From Lacihabitans sp. LS3-19 (lineage in GTDB: Bacteria > Bacteroidota > Bacteroidia > Cytophagales > Spirosomataceae), in NCBI RefSeq assembly GCF_024343575.1, contig NZ_RJUA01000002.1, positions 186,001 through 250,000 of the forward strand: a stretch of DNA of 64,000 nt, in the 5' to 3' direction. The number at the start of each line of letters is the position of its first letter. The first letter of the stretch is position 1. Positions 8,314 to 17,307 of this stretch are shown here, in pieces. Both the position numbers and the translations under genes were made by a program. The notes under the pieces are model-generated. The model was not told the DNA's origin and made no database searches. It worked only from the letters and a program-made list of their open reading frames with translations.

Positions 8314-9549
8314 CTATTTTGTTAAAAAACTCGAAAGATTTTTTGCTTCATCAGAACTCAAAAGATAATTGTAAGGTGCCCAATATTCATAATTAACAGA
8401 ATTTGAGACAGCGAAATTATTGGTAGACAGCAAAATTTCATTTGGGAATATATTTGATTTTATAAGGTTCAGGTTTTCAAATGCCACATACCGCATCAAA
8501 ATGTGTGAATCTATTTTATACTTTCCATCTAATTTGTCCTCAAAATTTATATCGAAATTTACCCGAGATTCCTGCAAACACCATTTTTTATTAAACTTTC
8601 TATATTGAAATACTACGCTTGTTTCTTTACCTCTAATTTTAACAGGTCCTGCGTTTGAGTCTATCAAATCCTTTAAGCCATTTGGTGTTAATCTATACTC
8701 TATTCTTACAATTGCCTTGGTTTCAGGTTCGAGATAGATAGTTCCTTCTTTTGCTCCTTTCAATTTACTTTTTCTAGGCGTGAAATGTATGATGAATAAT
8801 GACAAATCCTCATATTTTATCATTACAGAGTCAAGTCTAAAATCGTAATCATTAAGTTTTTTTCTTTCTAAGAAATCTGGTAGGCTGTTTTCCAAAGACC
8901 TACAAACCAAATCAGAACCATTCTGAAATCCCCAACCTTCTATTTTTTGAGTTTGCCCTCGCCATTCAATTCTTCTGCCTCTTAATAGTTTTACCTTTTC
9001 TGGTTTATCTTTTAGGTTTGGAAATCTTTCTACTCTTAAAACACCTTCATTTACTTTTATAGGGCCTATGGTTGGCAATGAGATTATTTCCTGATAAAAA
9101 CCGTTTTGGTAATATGGCGATGTAGAATAGTTTACATGAATGCTGTCTAGAGCTGCTCGAAGCATAATATTTACGTCAGACAAACCATAGTTTCCATTAA
9201 ACAATTCTTGTTTTTCGAGGTAAATAGTATTGTTTTCTTTCTTTAAATCTGAAGCCAAAAATGTCTCGCTTTTGTAGCCAATAAGTGAAACTATGACAGT
9301 AGAATCTAAACTTAAATTTGGGAACTGAAATATAAAATCTCCATCAAGATTAGGAGCAGTGCCATAACCTGTGCTCGGAATGCAGATGTAGGCTTCATTT
9401 AATGGAGAATCGGTCCCTTTTTCCAAAATCTTGCCTTTAGCCACAAAATAACCTCCTTGAGTATATCCCAATTGCACAAATGCCAGAAACACAAATAAAA
9501 ACCAAAAGCATGCTTTGAAATCAAAACAAGCCCAATTGCTCCCCGTCAT
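8314..9549 (-). CDS. Carboxypeptidase-regulatory-like domain surface protein
   Basis: Start chosen at the ATG at 9549 because what follows is a plausible export signal (FWFLFVFLAFVQLGYTQ); the open frame continues upstream but there encodes an unlikely basic sequence antisense in character and lies inside parC. This start overlaps the 3' end of parC by 29 bp. After the signal, residues about 38-110 form a CarbopepD_reg_2-like beta domain (GKILEKGTDSPLNEAYICIP, LDGDFIFQFP, VSLIGYKS), the usual N-terminal unit of many Bacteroidota envelope proteins. The remaining 300 residues are beta-rich with no recognised catalytic motif; the combination resembles carboxypeptidase-like regulatory-domain proteins anchored in the envelope. 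nagA follows after 5 bp, so it sits in the middle of a probable three-gene transcript. Confidence 0.75.
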   Translation of the reverse strand: MTGSNWACFDFKACFWFLFVFLAFVQLGYTQGGYFVAKGKILEKGTDSPLNEAYICIPSTGYGTAPNLDGDFIFQFPNLSLDSTVIVSLIGYKSETFLASDLKKENNTIYLEKQELFNGNYGLSDVNIMLRAALDSIHVNYSTSPYYQNGFYQEIISLPTIGPIKVNEGVLRVERFPNLKDKPEKVKLLRGRRIEWRGQTQKIEGWGFQNGSDLVCRSLENSLPDFLERKKLNDYDFRLDSVMIKYEDLSLFIIHFTPRKSKLKGAKEGTIYLEPETKAIVRIEYRLTPNGLKDLIDSNAGPVKIRGKETSVVFQYRKFNKKWCLQESRVNFDINFEDKLDGKYKIDSHILMRYVAFENLNLIKSNIFPNEILLSTNNFAVSNSVNYEYWAPYNYLLSSDEAKNLSSFLTK

Positions 9550-12220
9550 GTGCAGCTTCGCCACCTTTGGGTTTATCTTCAGAAGGTAATTCAATATTCG
9601 TAAATTTTTTCTCTGTATCAGCATCTTTTATTTCTTCTTCGCCTTCTACATTCAACTCTTCCTCGTTTTCTTCAATGTCTTCATTGTTCATTTCCAAAAC
9701 TGATTCTTCAACATCCTCATCTTCCTCTTCTTCTATCTCAGGTTCTAAGATTTTGATATCAATAATTTTGTCATATACTAGCTTATTTCCTAAAGCTTTC
9801 CATCCTTTTACTTCTATCATTTCTTCCACTTTGAAAAGTGAAGTCTCTGCGTCAGATTTTCTCAGTTTCTTAAATTTTACCTCAATTCTCGGTTTTTTCT
9901 CATAAGAAACCATCAAAATCTCAGAGCGATTATGATCTGTGATAAACAAGAATTTTTTATCCAAAGTTGAGGTTTCTATTAAGAATCTTTTAATGTGATA
10001 ATTTTTTTGGTCACCATCATAATAAATACACGAAACTGCTCTTTTTTCGTCAAACTTGGCAATTGTATGAACCTGACGAGGGTCATAGTGATTGGTAAGT
10101 TCAAAGTTTGTCAACTCATATTCACCAGTTTTGTAAATAACCAATATCTTATCTGTTGCACCGAAATTACCTAAATATTGACCGTGTTCGTCTTTGTTGA
10201 GTCTTCCAAGTGCGGTGGTGTACCAAATGTCTACGCCACCGAGGGTTGATTTGCCTGCTGTTTTAAAGGCAATTTTCCTAACGGAATATTTGGTAACTAA
10301 ATTGCCCATAGCTGATCGATTTTTTATCAGTAATTCCGAGAAATCAAAGTCAAAAATCTTTTTCTTAGCAGTAGAACTTGCTGTTAAATTTATTGTAACT
10401 GTTTCAGCTTCTCCGTTTTCATTTGCAGAAAAATACAAAATTTTAGATCTTGGTGATCCTTTGGTAATATCATATTCTTTGTCTCTAGTGATTCCCGTTA
10501 CAGCGAATCGTTTAGCAAAAGTTCTGCCTGTTTTTCCATCTAGATATATTACATTATATATTCTACGTTCATCATTTTTTCGGAAAACAGCACAATAAAG
10601 GATATCTTTTCCAACAAAAACCTTCTCTTGGATTTTCACTACGGAGAGTTTTCCATCGGCTCTAAAAACTATAATATCATCAATATCAGAGCATTCCATT
10701 ATGAATTCGTCCTTTTTAAGACCATAGCCTACAAAACCACCTACTTTGTCAACATAAAGTTTTTGGTTATTTGCGGCTACTATGGCAGCTTGCACTTCAC
10801 CAAACTGCGTGATTTCAGTCCTTCTTTCTCTACCTTTTCCGTATTTTTTTATCAAATCAGCAAAGAAATTGACGGTATATCTAACGATGTTGTTTAGATT
10901 ATCTTCAACTTCTAATAATTCCTCCTCCAAACGTCGCATCAATTCGTCTGCTTTGAAACCGTCAAATTTAGAAATTCGCTTAATTCTGATTTCGGTCAAT
11001 CTTAATATATCTTCACGCGTAATTTCTCTGTAAAAATCCTTCTTAAAAGGCTCTAAGCCAGCATCTATGGTTTCAATAACTGCATCGAAAGTCTCACACT
11101 CCTCTATATCTCGATAAATTCTATTTTCAATAAATATTTTTTCAAGAGAACTGTAAAGCAATTTCTCCATTAACTCCGCCTTCCGAATCTGAAGCTCTCT
11201 TTTTAGTAAAAAAAGTGTTTGGTCAGTAGAACTTCTCAATATTTCTGAAACCCCTAAAAACCTAGGTTTTTGATCTATAATCACTACCGCATTTGGCGAA
11301 ACTGACATTTCGCAGTTTGTAAATGCATAAAGTGCGTCTATCGTAATATCGGTGGAAGTATTCGGTGCCAAATGAATCAAAATTTCGACATCTCTTGCTG
11401 TATTGTCTTCTACTTTTTTGATTTTTATTTTACCTGCATCATTGGCTTTTATTATGGATTCAATAATGCTTCCTGTGGTAGTTGAAAACGGTATTTCAGT
11501 TATTTTAAGCGTTTTTTTGTCAACTTCGACAATCTTGGCCCGCATTTTCACTTTGCCGCCTCTGGCACCGTCGTTGTAGTTGCTCACGTCTACTTGACCG
11601 CCAGTTAAAAAGTCAGGGTATAATTCGAATGGCTCTTTTTTAAGATATTTTATTGAAGCATTGCATAGTTCAATAAAATTATGCGGAAGGATTTTGGTCG
11701 AAAGTCCAACCGCTATACCTTCGACGCCCATTTCAAGTACCAAAGGAAATTTAGCTGGGAGTGTTACTGGTTCTCTTTTTCTTCCATCGTATGACATCTG
11801 CCACTCTGTGGTATCTTCGTTGAAAAGTACCTCAAGGGCAAACTTCGAAAGTCGAACCTCTATATATCTAGGAGCGGCAGCTGAGTCTCCAGTACGGATA
11901 TCACCCCAGTTGCCTTGAATATCAAGCAAAAGTTCTTTTTGACCAATATTTACGATGGCATCACCGATAGAGGCATCACCATGTGGGTGAAATTGCATGG
12001 TTGAACCAATCACATTGGCCACTTTATTAAACCTGCCGTCGTCCATTTCTTTAAGAGCATGGAGTAATCTTCTTTGCACAGGTTTAAGGCCGTCTTCCCC
12101 AGCGGGCACAGCACGTTCAAGAATTACATAAGAAGCATATTCTAGAAAATACTTCTCAAACATGTCATCAATTACCTCATTTTGCTGAGTAGGGTCGTAG
12201 TTCGGGTTCTCGTCACTCAT
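9521..12220 (-). CDS. parC: DNA topoisomerase IV / gyrase-like subunit A with acidic tail
   Basis: Type IIA topoisomerase DNA-breakage subunit of 899 residues. The catalytic tyrosine is Tyr119 in SAAAPRYIEV; the winged-helix region (GLKPVQRRLLHAL, HPHGDASI) precedes it, then the tower, coiled-coil and a six-bladed C-terminal domain (about 510-810). No GyrA-box (QRRGGxG-type) is visible, so I call it ParC-like; the Bacteroidota naming gyrA/parC is mixed. Residues 826-899 are a low-complexity, strongly acidic tail ending exactly in EQLGLF, which matches the bacterial sliding-clamp-binding consensus QLxLF. A TATATTTG element on the minus strand at 12249-12256 is a likely -7 box. The partner parE is not in the window. 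The downstream gene starts inside this reading frame. Confidence 0.93.
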   Translation of the reverse strand: MSDENPNYDPTQQNEVIDDMFEKYFLEYASYVILERAVPAGEDGLKPVQRRLLHALKEMDDGRFNKVANVIGSTMQFHPHGDASIGDAIVNIGQKELLLDIQGNWGDIRTGDSAAAPRYIEVRLSKFALEVLFNEDTTEWQMSYDGRKREPVTLPAKFPLVLEMGVEGIAVGLSTKILPHNFIELCNASIKYLKKEPFELYPDFLTGGQVDVSNYNDGARGGKVKMRAKIVEVDKKTLKITEIPFSTTTGSIIESIIKANDAGKIKIKKVEDNTARDVEILIHLAPNTSTDITIDALYAFTNCEMSVSPNAVVIIDQKPRFLGVSEILRSSTDQTLFLLKRELQIRKAELMEKLLYSSLEKIFIENRIYRDIEECETFDAVIETIDAGLEPFKKDFYREITREDILRLTEIRIKRISKFDGFKADELMRRLEEELLEVEDNLNNIVRYTVNFFADLIKKYGKGRERRTEITQFGEVQAAIVAANNQKLYVDKVGGFVGYGLKKDEFIMECSDIDDIIVFRADGKLSVVKIQEKVFVGKDILYCAVFRKNDERRIYNVIYLDGKTGRTFAKRFAVTGITRDKEYDITKGSPRSKILYFSANENGEAETVTINLTASSTAKKKIFDFDFSELLIKNRSAMGNLVTKYSVRKIAFKTAGKSTLGGVDIWYTTALGRLNKDEHGQYLGNFGATDKILVIYKTGEYELTNFELTNHYDPRQVHTIAKFDEKRAVSCIYYDGDQKNYHIKRFLIETSTLDKKFLFITDHNRSEILMVSYEKKPRIEVKFKKLRKSDAETSLFKVEEMIEVKGWKALGNKLVYDKIIDIKILEPEIEEEEDEDVEESVLEMNNEDIEENEEELNVEGEEEIKDADTEKKFTNIELPSEDKPKGGEAAHDGEQLGLF

Positions 12221-12248
12221 CTTTTAAAATCCATAAATTCACTTTAGG

Positions 12249-12256
12249 CAAATATA
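12249..12256 (-). promoter_or_regulatory. Candidate -7 box for the parC operon
   Basis: Minus-strand TATATTTG, an exact match to the Bacteroidota -7 consensus TAnnTTTG, about 30 bp upstream of the parC start. No TTTG at the expected -33 spacing is seen, so support is partial. Confidence 0.4.
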
Positions 12257-12303
12257 AGGAAAATATGGATTTTAAGGGTAATATTTAAATGCAAAAAATA
12301 GTT

Positions 12304-15162
12304 TTAATAAATAGATATCAACTTTTTAAAATAAGTGGAATTGTCTTGAAAAGTAAATTTTATTAAAAATATTTGAGAATTTTTGCCATATAATAAGGCA
12401 TTTATTTCATTACTTGCTGTTTGGTTGTTTACTATTAAAGGTTCCTGATATCCTAAATCTAGGATGATGGGTTTATTTAATAATTGTTTTCCATGCATGT
12501 CAAAGATTTCAATATTTTTTATTGCTTGATTAGAAATTATTTTTACCTTTTCATATGCCGGGTTTGGAAAAACTGAAATGACAAATTCTTCTAAAGAATA
12601 AAGCTCATTAGCATCTATCGTTTCTGTAACAATCCATTTTAAAGAATTAATCCTTTTTGGTAAATTTTCAGTTTTATACAACTGAGGATGATTTGAATTT
12701 AAAATTAGGAAATATACAAATTCTTTATTTCCATCTATGTCGAAATTAGGGAATTCATAAAAGTCATTTCCATAAAAGAAATTAATATTTGTATAGATTT
12801 TATTAAGGTCAGTTGAAACAAGGTAAAATCCATCTTCTTTTTCTATGATAAGTGCATGGTACTTTTGTGAAGTGGTTTTGATCTTTTCTTGGAGTTTGGA
12901 TATTTCAAAATTTTCCAAATTCAATCTGAAAATTTCATCTAGTCTCCCATTTAAATAATATACAAATTCGTCTTCAGCCCACAAATATTTAAAGCTTGAA
13001 GAACCAGGAATATGAAAATTTATATTCCTATTAGTTTGGGAGTTTAAAATTCTTAATGTGGTTTTATCATAGCTCGAATTCTCAAAAAATAATTGAAAGT
13101 TTTTCCATTGATAAACGAAATTTAGATTTAGTCCACCAGTCACTCCACTAAATACATTTTTTACCGATTCTTTTTTTAAATCTATTATGATTTTGGAAGA
13201 ATTAAATGATGATATTCCAATTCCATTAAAAAAAGAGATATTGGGATCGCTTTTAAATGTAAATTCTTTAAGGATATTATCAGATACTTTACACGATTTA
13301 AAAGTTGAATACCTTTCTGAAATAGAGCTAAAACGACTAATTAGATAAAGAAAGAAAAGCTCATTGGAGTCTATTAAGTATTGGAAATGGAAAAATTTCG
13401 CATATTCGGGCAGTCTGAATTTTACTACTTTTTTGTCTTTTAATATTAACAGTGTTTGATCAACTAAAATTTGAATTTCGTTATTTTCTAAATAAAATAA
13501 GTTAAGAGAGTGCTGATTGCTTTTAATTCCATCGATAATAAATTCCGATTTTTTTGTATTAGAATTATAAAACCAAAGAGTGTCTTGATATTTTTTAAAA
13601 AAATACAATGAATTTTTGACTGAAAGCCTATTTTCTGCAATAGTGTATTCCTTATCCAGACTCCATGCAATTATACTATCCCTTGTTAAAGTATATTTTT
13701 TGAAATTATAGTTTATTTCAACTTTTTTTGCGTTTTTTTCTTTTTCATAAGTAAGTTCAAAAGGGTTGTTGAATAATTCTACTATTATTTTTTCTTTTCC
13801 ACACTGTAATATTCCGCTAGATTTCGAATAATTAGAAAAATCAGTAAATATAGTGTCCCTTAAGGGATTAGAAACAATTGATGAATATTTTGTGAAAATG
13901 CTAAGTTTATTGTCGAATTTCCCAAATTCATCTTTATTATTCAGTACTAAAAAAGTCTCAGGCGATAGTTTTTTTAATACTTTATATGAGCTAAATTCCC
14001 AAGTAAATTCATTGGTGTCAAATGATAAAAAACCTTCATTGTCACTTGATTTATTACTATAGGTATGAATAATCGTTACGCCATTCGATGTTTTTGATTT
14101 TGATAAAAAAGCATCTTGTAATCCTAAACCTTTATATTGGAAGCTTGATAATTCAGAAATATTGTAATAAGAATTGTCAGAAAGATTTACCACAAAAGTA
14201 TAATTTACAAAACCTCCTCCTGTAAAAGGGGAGTAACCATTTTTGATTTTTATTTGACCATCTTCCCAACCCTGTCCACCATATTTTAAAGGTGAGAATT
14301 GTTCTTCAATAGGTTGTATTTTATTATTTTCTATTTTATAATAAACTATTTTACTATTTTCTGTTGATTGAAAAAGAATATCATTTGTATTTTGCATTAT
14401 AATATTATTACCTCTAAAAATAATAGAGTCTTCCAAGGTATTATTTTTTTTAGATAATTTCGAAATTGTAGTGTCTGAATAGCTTAGGTAGTCTCCCTTA
14501 TAGAAAATGGTTTTATAACCGCCTATAGGATCTTTTAGGTCGTATAAAACATTTTCAATGTTTATTTTTCTTTGGTATATAATAGAAAATTCGGTTTCAG
14601 TAATTTTTCTAGATATTGGATAAGGGGATTCGAATATTTGAGCAGTTGTTGCAAAATATGGTGAGATTTTGAAAAGGCTATCTTCATTTTCATTAATATA
14701 AAACAAAGAATCGTTTTTAAATGAGGCGATGCCATCTTTGTAAAATGAAAAGTCGTAATATATTTTCTCTTTATTTTCAACCTTTCTAATTATTCTACTC
14801 ACCCCCGTCTTATAGTTTATTCTAATCCAATAATTAATATTTATATTCGAATTTAATACCACATCAAAAGAGTCTAGACCAAATTTTTTAGTACTATTTA
14901 TATTCAAATATTCTTTTAATAAATCATTTGGGAGGGTTATTTTGATATTTTCATTATTTTGATATTTAAAAAAATAATATTCAAATTGACTTCCAAACTT
15001 TATGTTATAGAAGCTTCCTCCTATTAAAGTGTCATTTTTAAAAGAATAAACTAAAGACTTGTTTTGATACGAATCAAAGTACTTAAGGTTGCTTAATTTT
15101 TCCTGTCCATTTGATATTTTGGAGATTAAAAAAAATAAAAAAAGTAATGTGTATTTTGTCAT
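12304..15162 (-). CDS. Large secreted protein with T9SS type A sorting domain
   Basis: A 952-residue protein starting with a signal peptide (MTKYTLLFLFFLISKISNGQ). The long middle part has repeated short beta-strand blocks with no motif I recognise; the pattern of many ~40-50 residue strands-and-turns suggests a beta-propeller, but this is inference. The last ~95 residues form a Por secretion/T9SS type A sorting domain (FVISVFPNPAYEKVKI, NIEIFDMHGKQLLN, and the terminal YFKKLISIY), so the product is exported through T9SS and attached to the surface or released. It is transcribed away from pfkA across a 255-bp divergent gap. AT content is higher than in its neighbours, especially in the first third, which may mark rapid evolution. 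Confidence 0.8.
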   Translation of the reverse strand: MTKYTLLFLFFLISKISNGQEKLSNLKYFDSYQNKSLVYSFKNDTLIGGSFYNIKFGSQFEYYFFKYQNNENIKITLPNDLLKEYLNINSTKKFGLDSFDVVLNSNININYWIRINYKTGVSRIIRKVENKEKIYYDFSFYKDGIASFKNDSLFYINENEDSLFKISPYFATTAQIFESPYPISRKITETEFSIIYQRKINIENVLYDLKDPIGGYKTIFYKGDYLSYSDTTISKLSKKNNTLEDSIIFRGNNIIMQNTNDILFQSTENSKIVYYKIENNKIQPIEEQFSPLKYGGQGWEDGQIKIKNGYSPFTGGGFVNYTFVVNLSDNSYYNISELSSFQYKGLGLQDAFLSKSKTSNGVTIIHTYSNKSSDNEGFLSFDTNEFTWEFSSYKVLKKLSPETFLVLNNKDEFGKFDNKLSIFTKYSSIVSNPLRDTIFTDFSNYSKSSGILQCGKEKIIVELFNNPFELTYEKEKNAKKVEINYNFKKYTLTRDSIIAWSLDKEYTIAENRLSVKNSLYFFKKYQDTLWFYNSNTKKSEFIIDGIKSNQHSLNLFYLENNEIQILVDQTLLILKDKKVVKFRLPEYAKFFHFQYLIDSNELFFLYLISRFSSISERYSTFKSCKVSDNILKEFTFKSDPNISFFNGIGISSFNSSKIIIDLKKESVKNVFSGVTGGLNLNFVYQWKNFQLFFENSSYDKTTLRILNSQTNRNINFHIPGSSSFKYLWAEDEFVYYLNGRLDEIFRLNLENFEISKLQEKIKTTSQKYHALIIEKEDGFYLVSTDLNKIYTNINFFYGNDFYEFPNFDIDGNKEFVYFLILNSNHPQLYKTENLPKRINSLKWIVTETIDANELYSLEEFVISVFPNPAYEKVKIISNQAIKNIEIFDMHGKQLLNKPIILDLGYQEPLIVNNQTASNEINALLYGKNSQIFLIKFTFQDNSTYFKKLISIY

Positions 15163-15378
15163 GTTTTTTTTAGGTTTAGATAATTTTATAAAATTAATTT
15201 AATTGAAATTTATAAACAATCATTATTTTCAAATCTTAACTATCGGTAAAATCCAAAATTCTCCATTTTTATCACTATTCTAATAATATTTTGCAAAATC
15301 GAAATATTCAGAATAAAGTATTTCCAAAAACTATTCGTACAAAATAAAATTAAGTTTTTCGGTTTTAATAAATCTCCT

Positions 15379-15386
15379 TATTTTTG
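15379..15386 (+). promoter_or_regulatory. Candidate -7 box for pfkA
   Basis: TATTTTTG matches TAnnTTTG and lies 31 bp upstream of the pfkA ATG, a suitable distance for a short leader. No convincing -33 TTTG is present; only TTTTTCGG occurs near the expected place. Confidence 0.4.
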
Positions 15387-15417
15387 CTTTTAATAAAACT
15401 ATTAGACGAAAGTATTA

Positions 15418-16392
15418 ATGAAAAAAATAGCTGTTTTTACATCGGGTGGCGATGCTCCAGGAATGAATGCGTGTATAAGAGCGGTGGTGCGTGGAGCTAT
15501 CTATCATGGCATTGAAGTTTATGGAATTAGAAGAGGATATAATGGAATGATTTCGGGGGATATTTTTGAAATGACCTCACAATCAGTTAGTAATATAGTT
15601 CAGCGTGGAGGCACTACATTGAAATCTGCTCGTAGTAAGGAGTTTATGACGCCTGAAGGTCGTAAAAAAGCTTACGAAAACTTAATGGCCAATAATATTG
15701 AAGGATTGGTGGCTATAGGTGGTAACGGGACTTTTACGGGAGCTGAGGTTTTTTATAATGAATACCAAATTCCAACGGTCGGATGTCCTGGAACTATTGA
15801 CAACGACCTTTATGGCACAGATTACACCATTGGTTTTGATACAGCAGTGAACACCTCCTTGGAGGCGATTGATAAAATCAGAGATACTGCTGACTCGCAC
15901 GATAGGATATTTTTCATTGAGGTGATGGGTAGAGACTCTGGCTATATTGCTATACAGTCTGGCATAGGTGGTGGAGCTGAAATTGTGATGGTGCCTGAAA
16001 CACATACACCTTTGAAAAAAGTGGTAAGTACATTGAAAGAAGGTTGGACAAGATCAAAGTCATCCTCTATTGTAGTTGTCGCTGAGGGTGATGAAGAAGG
16101 TCATGCTGCAGAAATTGCAGAAAAAATAAAAGAGCAGGTAGGAGATAAATTAGATATAAGAGTTACTACTTTAGGTCATATCCAAAGAGGTGGTTCGCCT
16201 ACACAATATGACAGAATCCTTGCGTCGAGAATGGGTTTGGCAGCTGTAGAAGGTTTAATGAAAGGCTACAAAAACGTAATGGCCGGAATAGTAAACAATG
16301 ACTTAGTTTATACGCCGTTTATTGATACCATTAAAAAACAAAAGCCAATTCATGATGACCTTTTAAGAATGGTACATATTTTAAGTATTTGA
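15418..16392 (+). CDS. pfkA: ATP-dependent 6-phosphofructokinase
   Basis: Glycolytic enzyme converting fructose-6-phosphate to fructose-1,6-bisphosphate; 324 residues, the normal length of the bacterial homotetramer subunit. Motifs: FTSGGDAPGMNACIR (8-21), PGTIDND with catalytic Asp128 (124-130), MGRDSGYIA, and LGHIQRGGSPT. The ATP-site motif reads GGNGT (101-105) where ATP-dependent enzymes normally have GGDG; the Gly that marks ATP rather than pyrophosphate use is kept, but the preceding Mg-ATP-contacting Asp (Asp103 in E. coli) is Asn. A stem-loop terminator follows. It stands alone between divergent and convergent neighbours. Confidence 0.95.
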   Translation: MKKIAVFTSGGDAPGMNACIRAVVRGAIYHGIEVYGIRRGYNGMISGDIFEMTSQSVSNIVQRGGTTLKSARSKEFMTPEGRKKAYENLMANNIEGLVAIGGNGTFTGAEVFYNEYQIPTVGCPGTIDNDLYGTDYTIGFDTAVNTSLEAIDKIRDTADSHDRIFFIEVMGRDSGYIAIQSGIGGGAEIVMVPETHTPLKKVVSTLKEGWTRSKSSSIVVVAEGDEEGHAAEIAEKIKEQVGDKLDIRVTTLGHIQRGGSPTQYDRILASRMGLAAVEGLMKGYKNVMAGIVNNDLVYTPFIDTIKKQKPIHDDLLRMVHILSI

Positions 16393-16410
16393 TTATTAGC
16401 TTATAAAATT

Positions 16411-16444
16411 AAAATCTCCAAATTCGTTTTGGAGATTTTTTTTT
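16411..16444 (+). terminator. Rho-independent terminator after pfkA
   Basis: A stem of about 11 bp (AAATCTCCAAA / TTTGGAGATTT) closes a TTCG-type loop and runs into nine or more T residues. It lies 19 bp after the pfkA stop and before the convergent DUF218 gene. Confidence 0.85.
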
Positions 16445-16478
16445 AACTTATGATGTTATTAGATAAAAAGCTAATTGT

Positions 16479-17243
16479 TTAAATATATCCAAATATTTTG
16501 TAAACTAATATTCCAATATATTCATTTACCAAAAAGTCCATATCATGGAAACTGTTTAGCGTTGGGAAAAAATCTATCCATTTTACTTTGCTGTTTTTGC
16601 TAATTGGAGAAGTAGGATAACCGTCGCAAATAATATTTTGTTTTCTAAAACATGCCAAAGCTCTTTTAAGATGAAAACCGGAAGTGATTACCAATACTTT
16701 TTCTGTTTTATTTTTAATTATTTTTGAAGAAAATAATGCATTTTCATAGGTATTTACAGATTCTTTTTCTTGAATGATATCTTCGGGCGATACTCCACAT
16801 TTTATCAAAAAATCTTTTCCTTTATCGTTTTCGTAGATATATTCTGCATCTTTCTTGTTAAAACCGTCGCCGCCTGTTATCAATATTTGTTTGATTTTGC
16901 CCAATTTATACAATTCTGCAGCTTGCCATATTCTATCAGCTTGATTGCCAAGGTATAGGTTTTGGTTGGTACTTTTAGATTCATTTACAAAACCTCCTGA
17001 TAAAACCACACCGATTTGATAGTTATTCACTTTAGTAATGTCTAGATTTGGAACTTCTAAGTTTGACATAAAAACGTTTGTAATAACTGGGCATGAAAAT
17101 ATATAGAGATATACAAGAATAAAGACAGTAAGTCGTTTTCTTTTGGTATGATTTTTAATGTATAATTGGAGTAGAATCATTAAAAATAGAAAGCCCAATG
17201 GTTTTACAATAAATGAGATAGTTTTAGAAAAAATAAAAAACAT
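16479..17243 (-). CDS. YdcF/ElyC-like DUF218 membrane protein
   Basis: A 254-residue protein with two N-terminal membrane segments (about 7-27 and 37-55, the second ending in IFSCPVITN) and a cytosolic or periplasmic DUF218 domain. Family motifs: VVLSGG near residue 80, RIWQAAELYK, ILITGGDGF, the acidic ES-containing loop VNTYENALFSS, and VLVITSGFHLKRA. The family includes E. coli ElyC, SanA and YdcF; ElyC is linked to envelope/peptidoglycan precursor handling, but the reaction is not settled. The gene is divergent from the thioredoxin-like protein at 17308 with 64 bp between them, and ends close to the pfkA terminator. Confidence 0.85.
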   Translation of the reverse strand: MFFIFSKTISFIVKPLGFLFLMILLQLYIKNHTKRKRLTVFILVYLYIFSCPVITNVFMSNLEVPNLDITKVNNYQIGVVLSGGFVNESKSTNQNLYLGNQADRIWQAAELYKLGKIKQILITGGDGFNKKDAEYIYENDKGKDFLIKCGVSPEDIIQEKESVNTYENALFSSKIIKNKTEKVLVITSGFHLKRALACFRKQNIICDGYPTSPISKNSKVKWIDFFPTLNSFHDMDFLVNEYIGILVYKIFGYI

Positions 17244-17283
17244 AATGAATTGTTAAATTTTAAAATCAAAATTTAATTTTTTT

Positions 17284-17291
17284 TAAATTTG
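17284..17291 (+). promoter_or_regulatory. Candidate -7 box for the first thioredoxin-like gene
   Basis: TAAATTTG, an exact TAnnTTTG match 17 bp before the ATG at 17308. A TTG is present further upstream but at too great a distance to serve as -33. Confidence 0.4.
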
Positions 17292-17307
17292 CGAAAAAAA
17301 ACACTAT

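Noticed and set aside
9550-9624. Longer N-terminus for the carboxypeptidase-regulatory-like protein.
   Set aside because: It would add 25 basic residues in front of the signal peptide and increase the overlap with parC to 104 bp; the ATG at 9549 is more plausible.
9567-9905. A serine-rich open frame of 112 codons on the plus strand.
   Set aside because: It is the antisense of the acidic GAA/GAT-rich tail of the ParC-like gene; codon composition and lack of motifs show it is a shadow.
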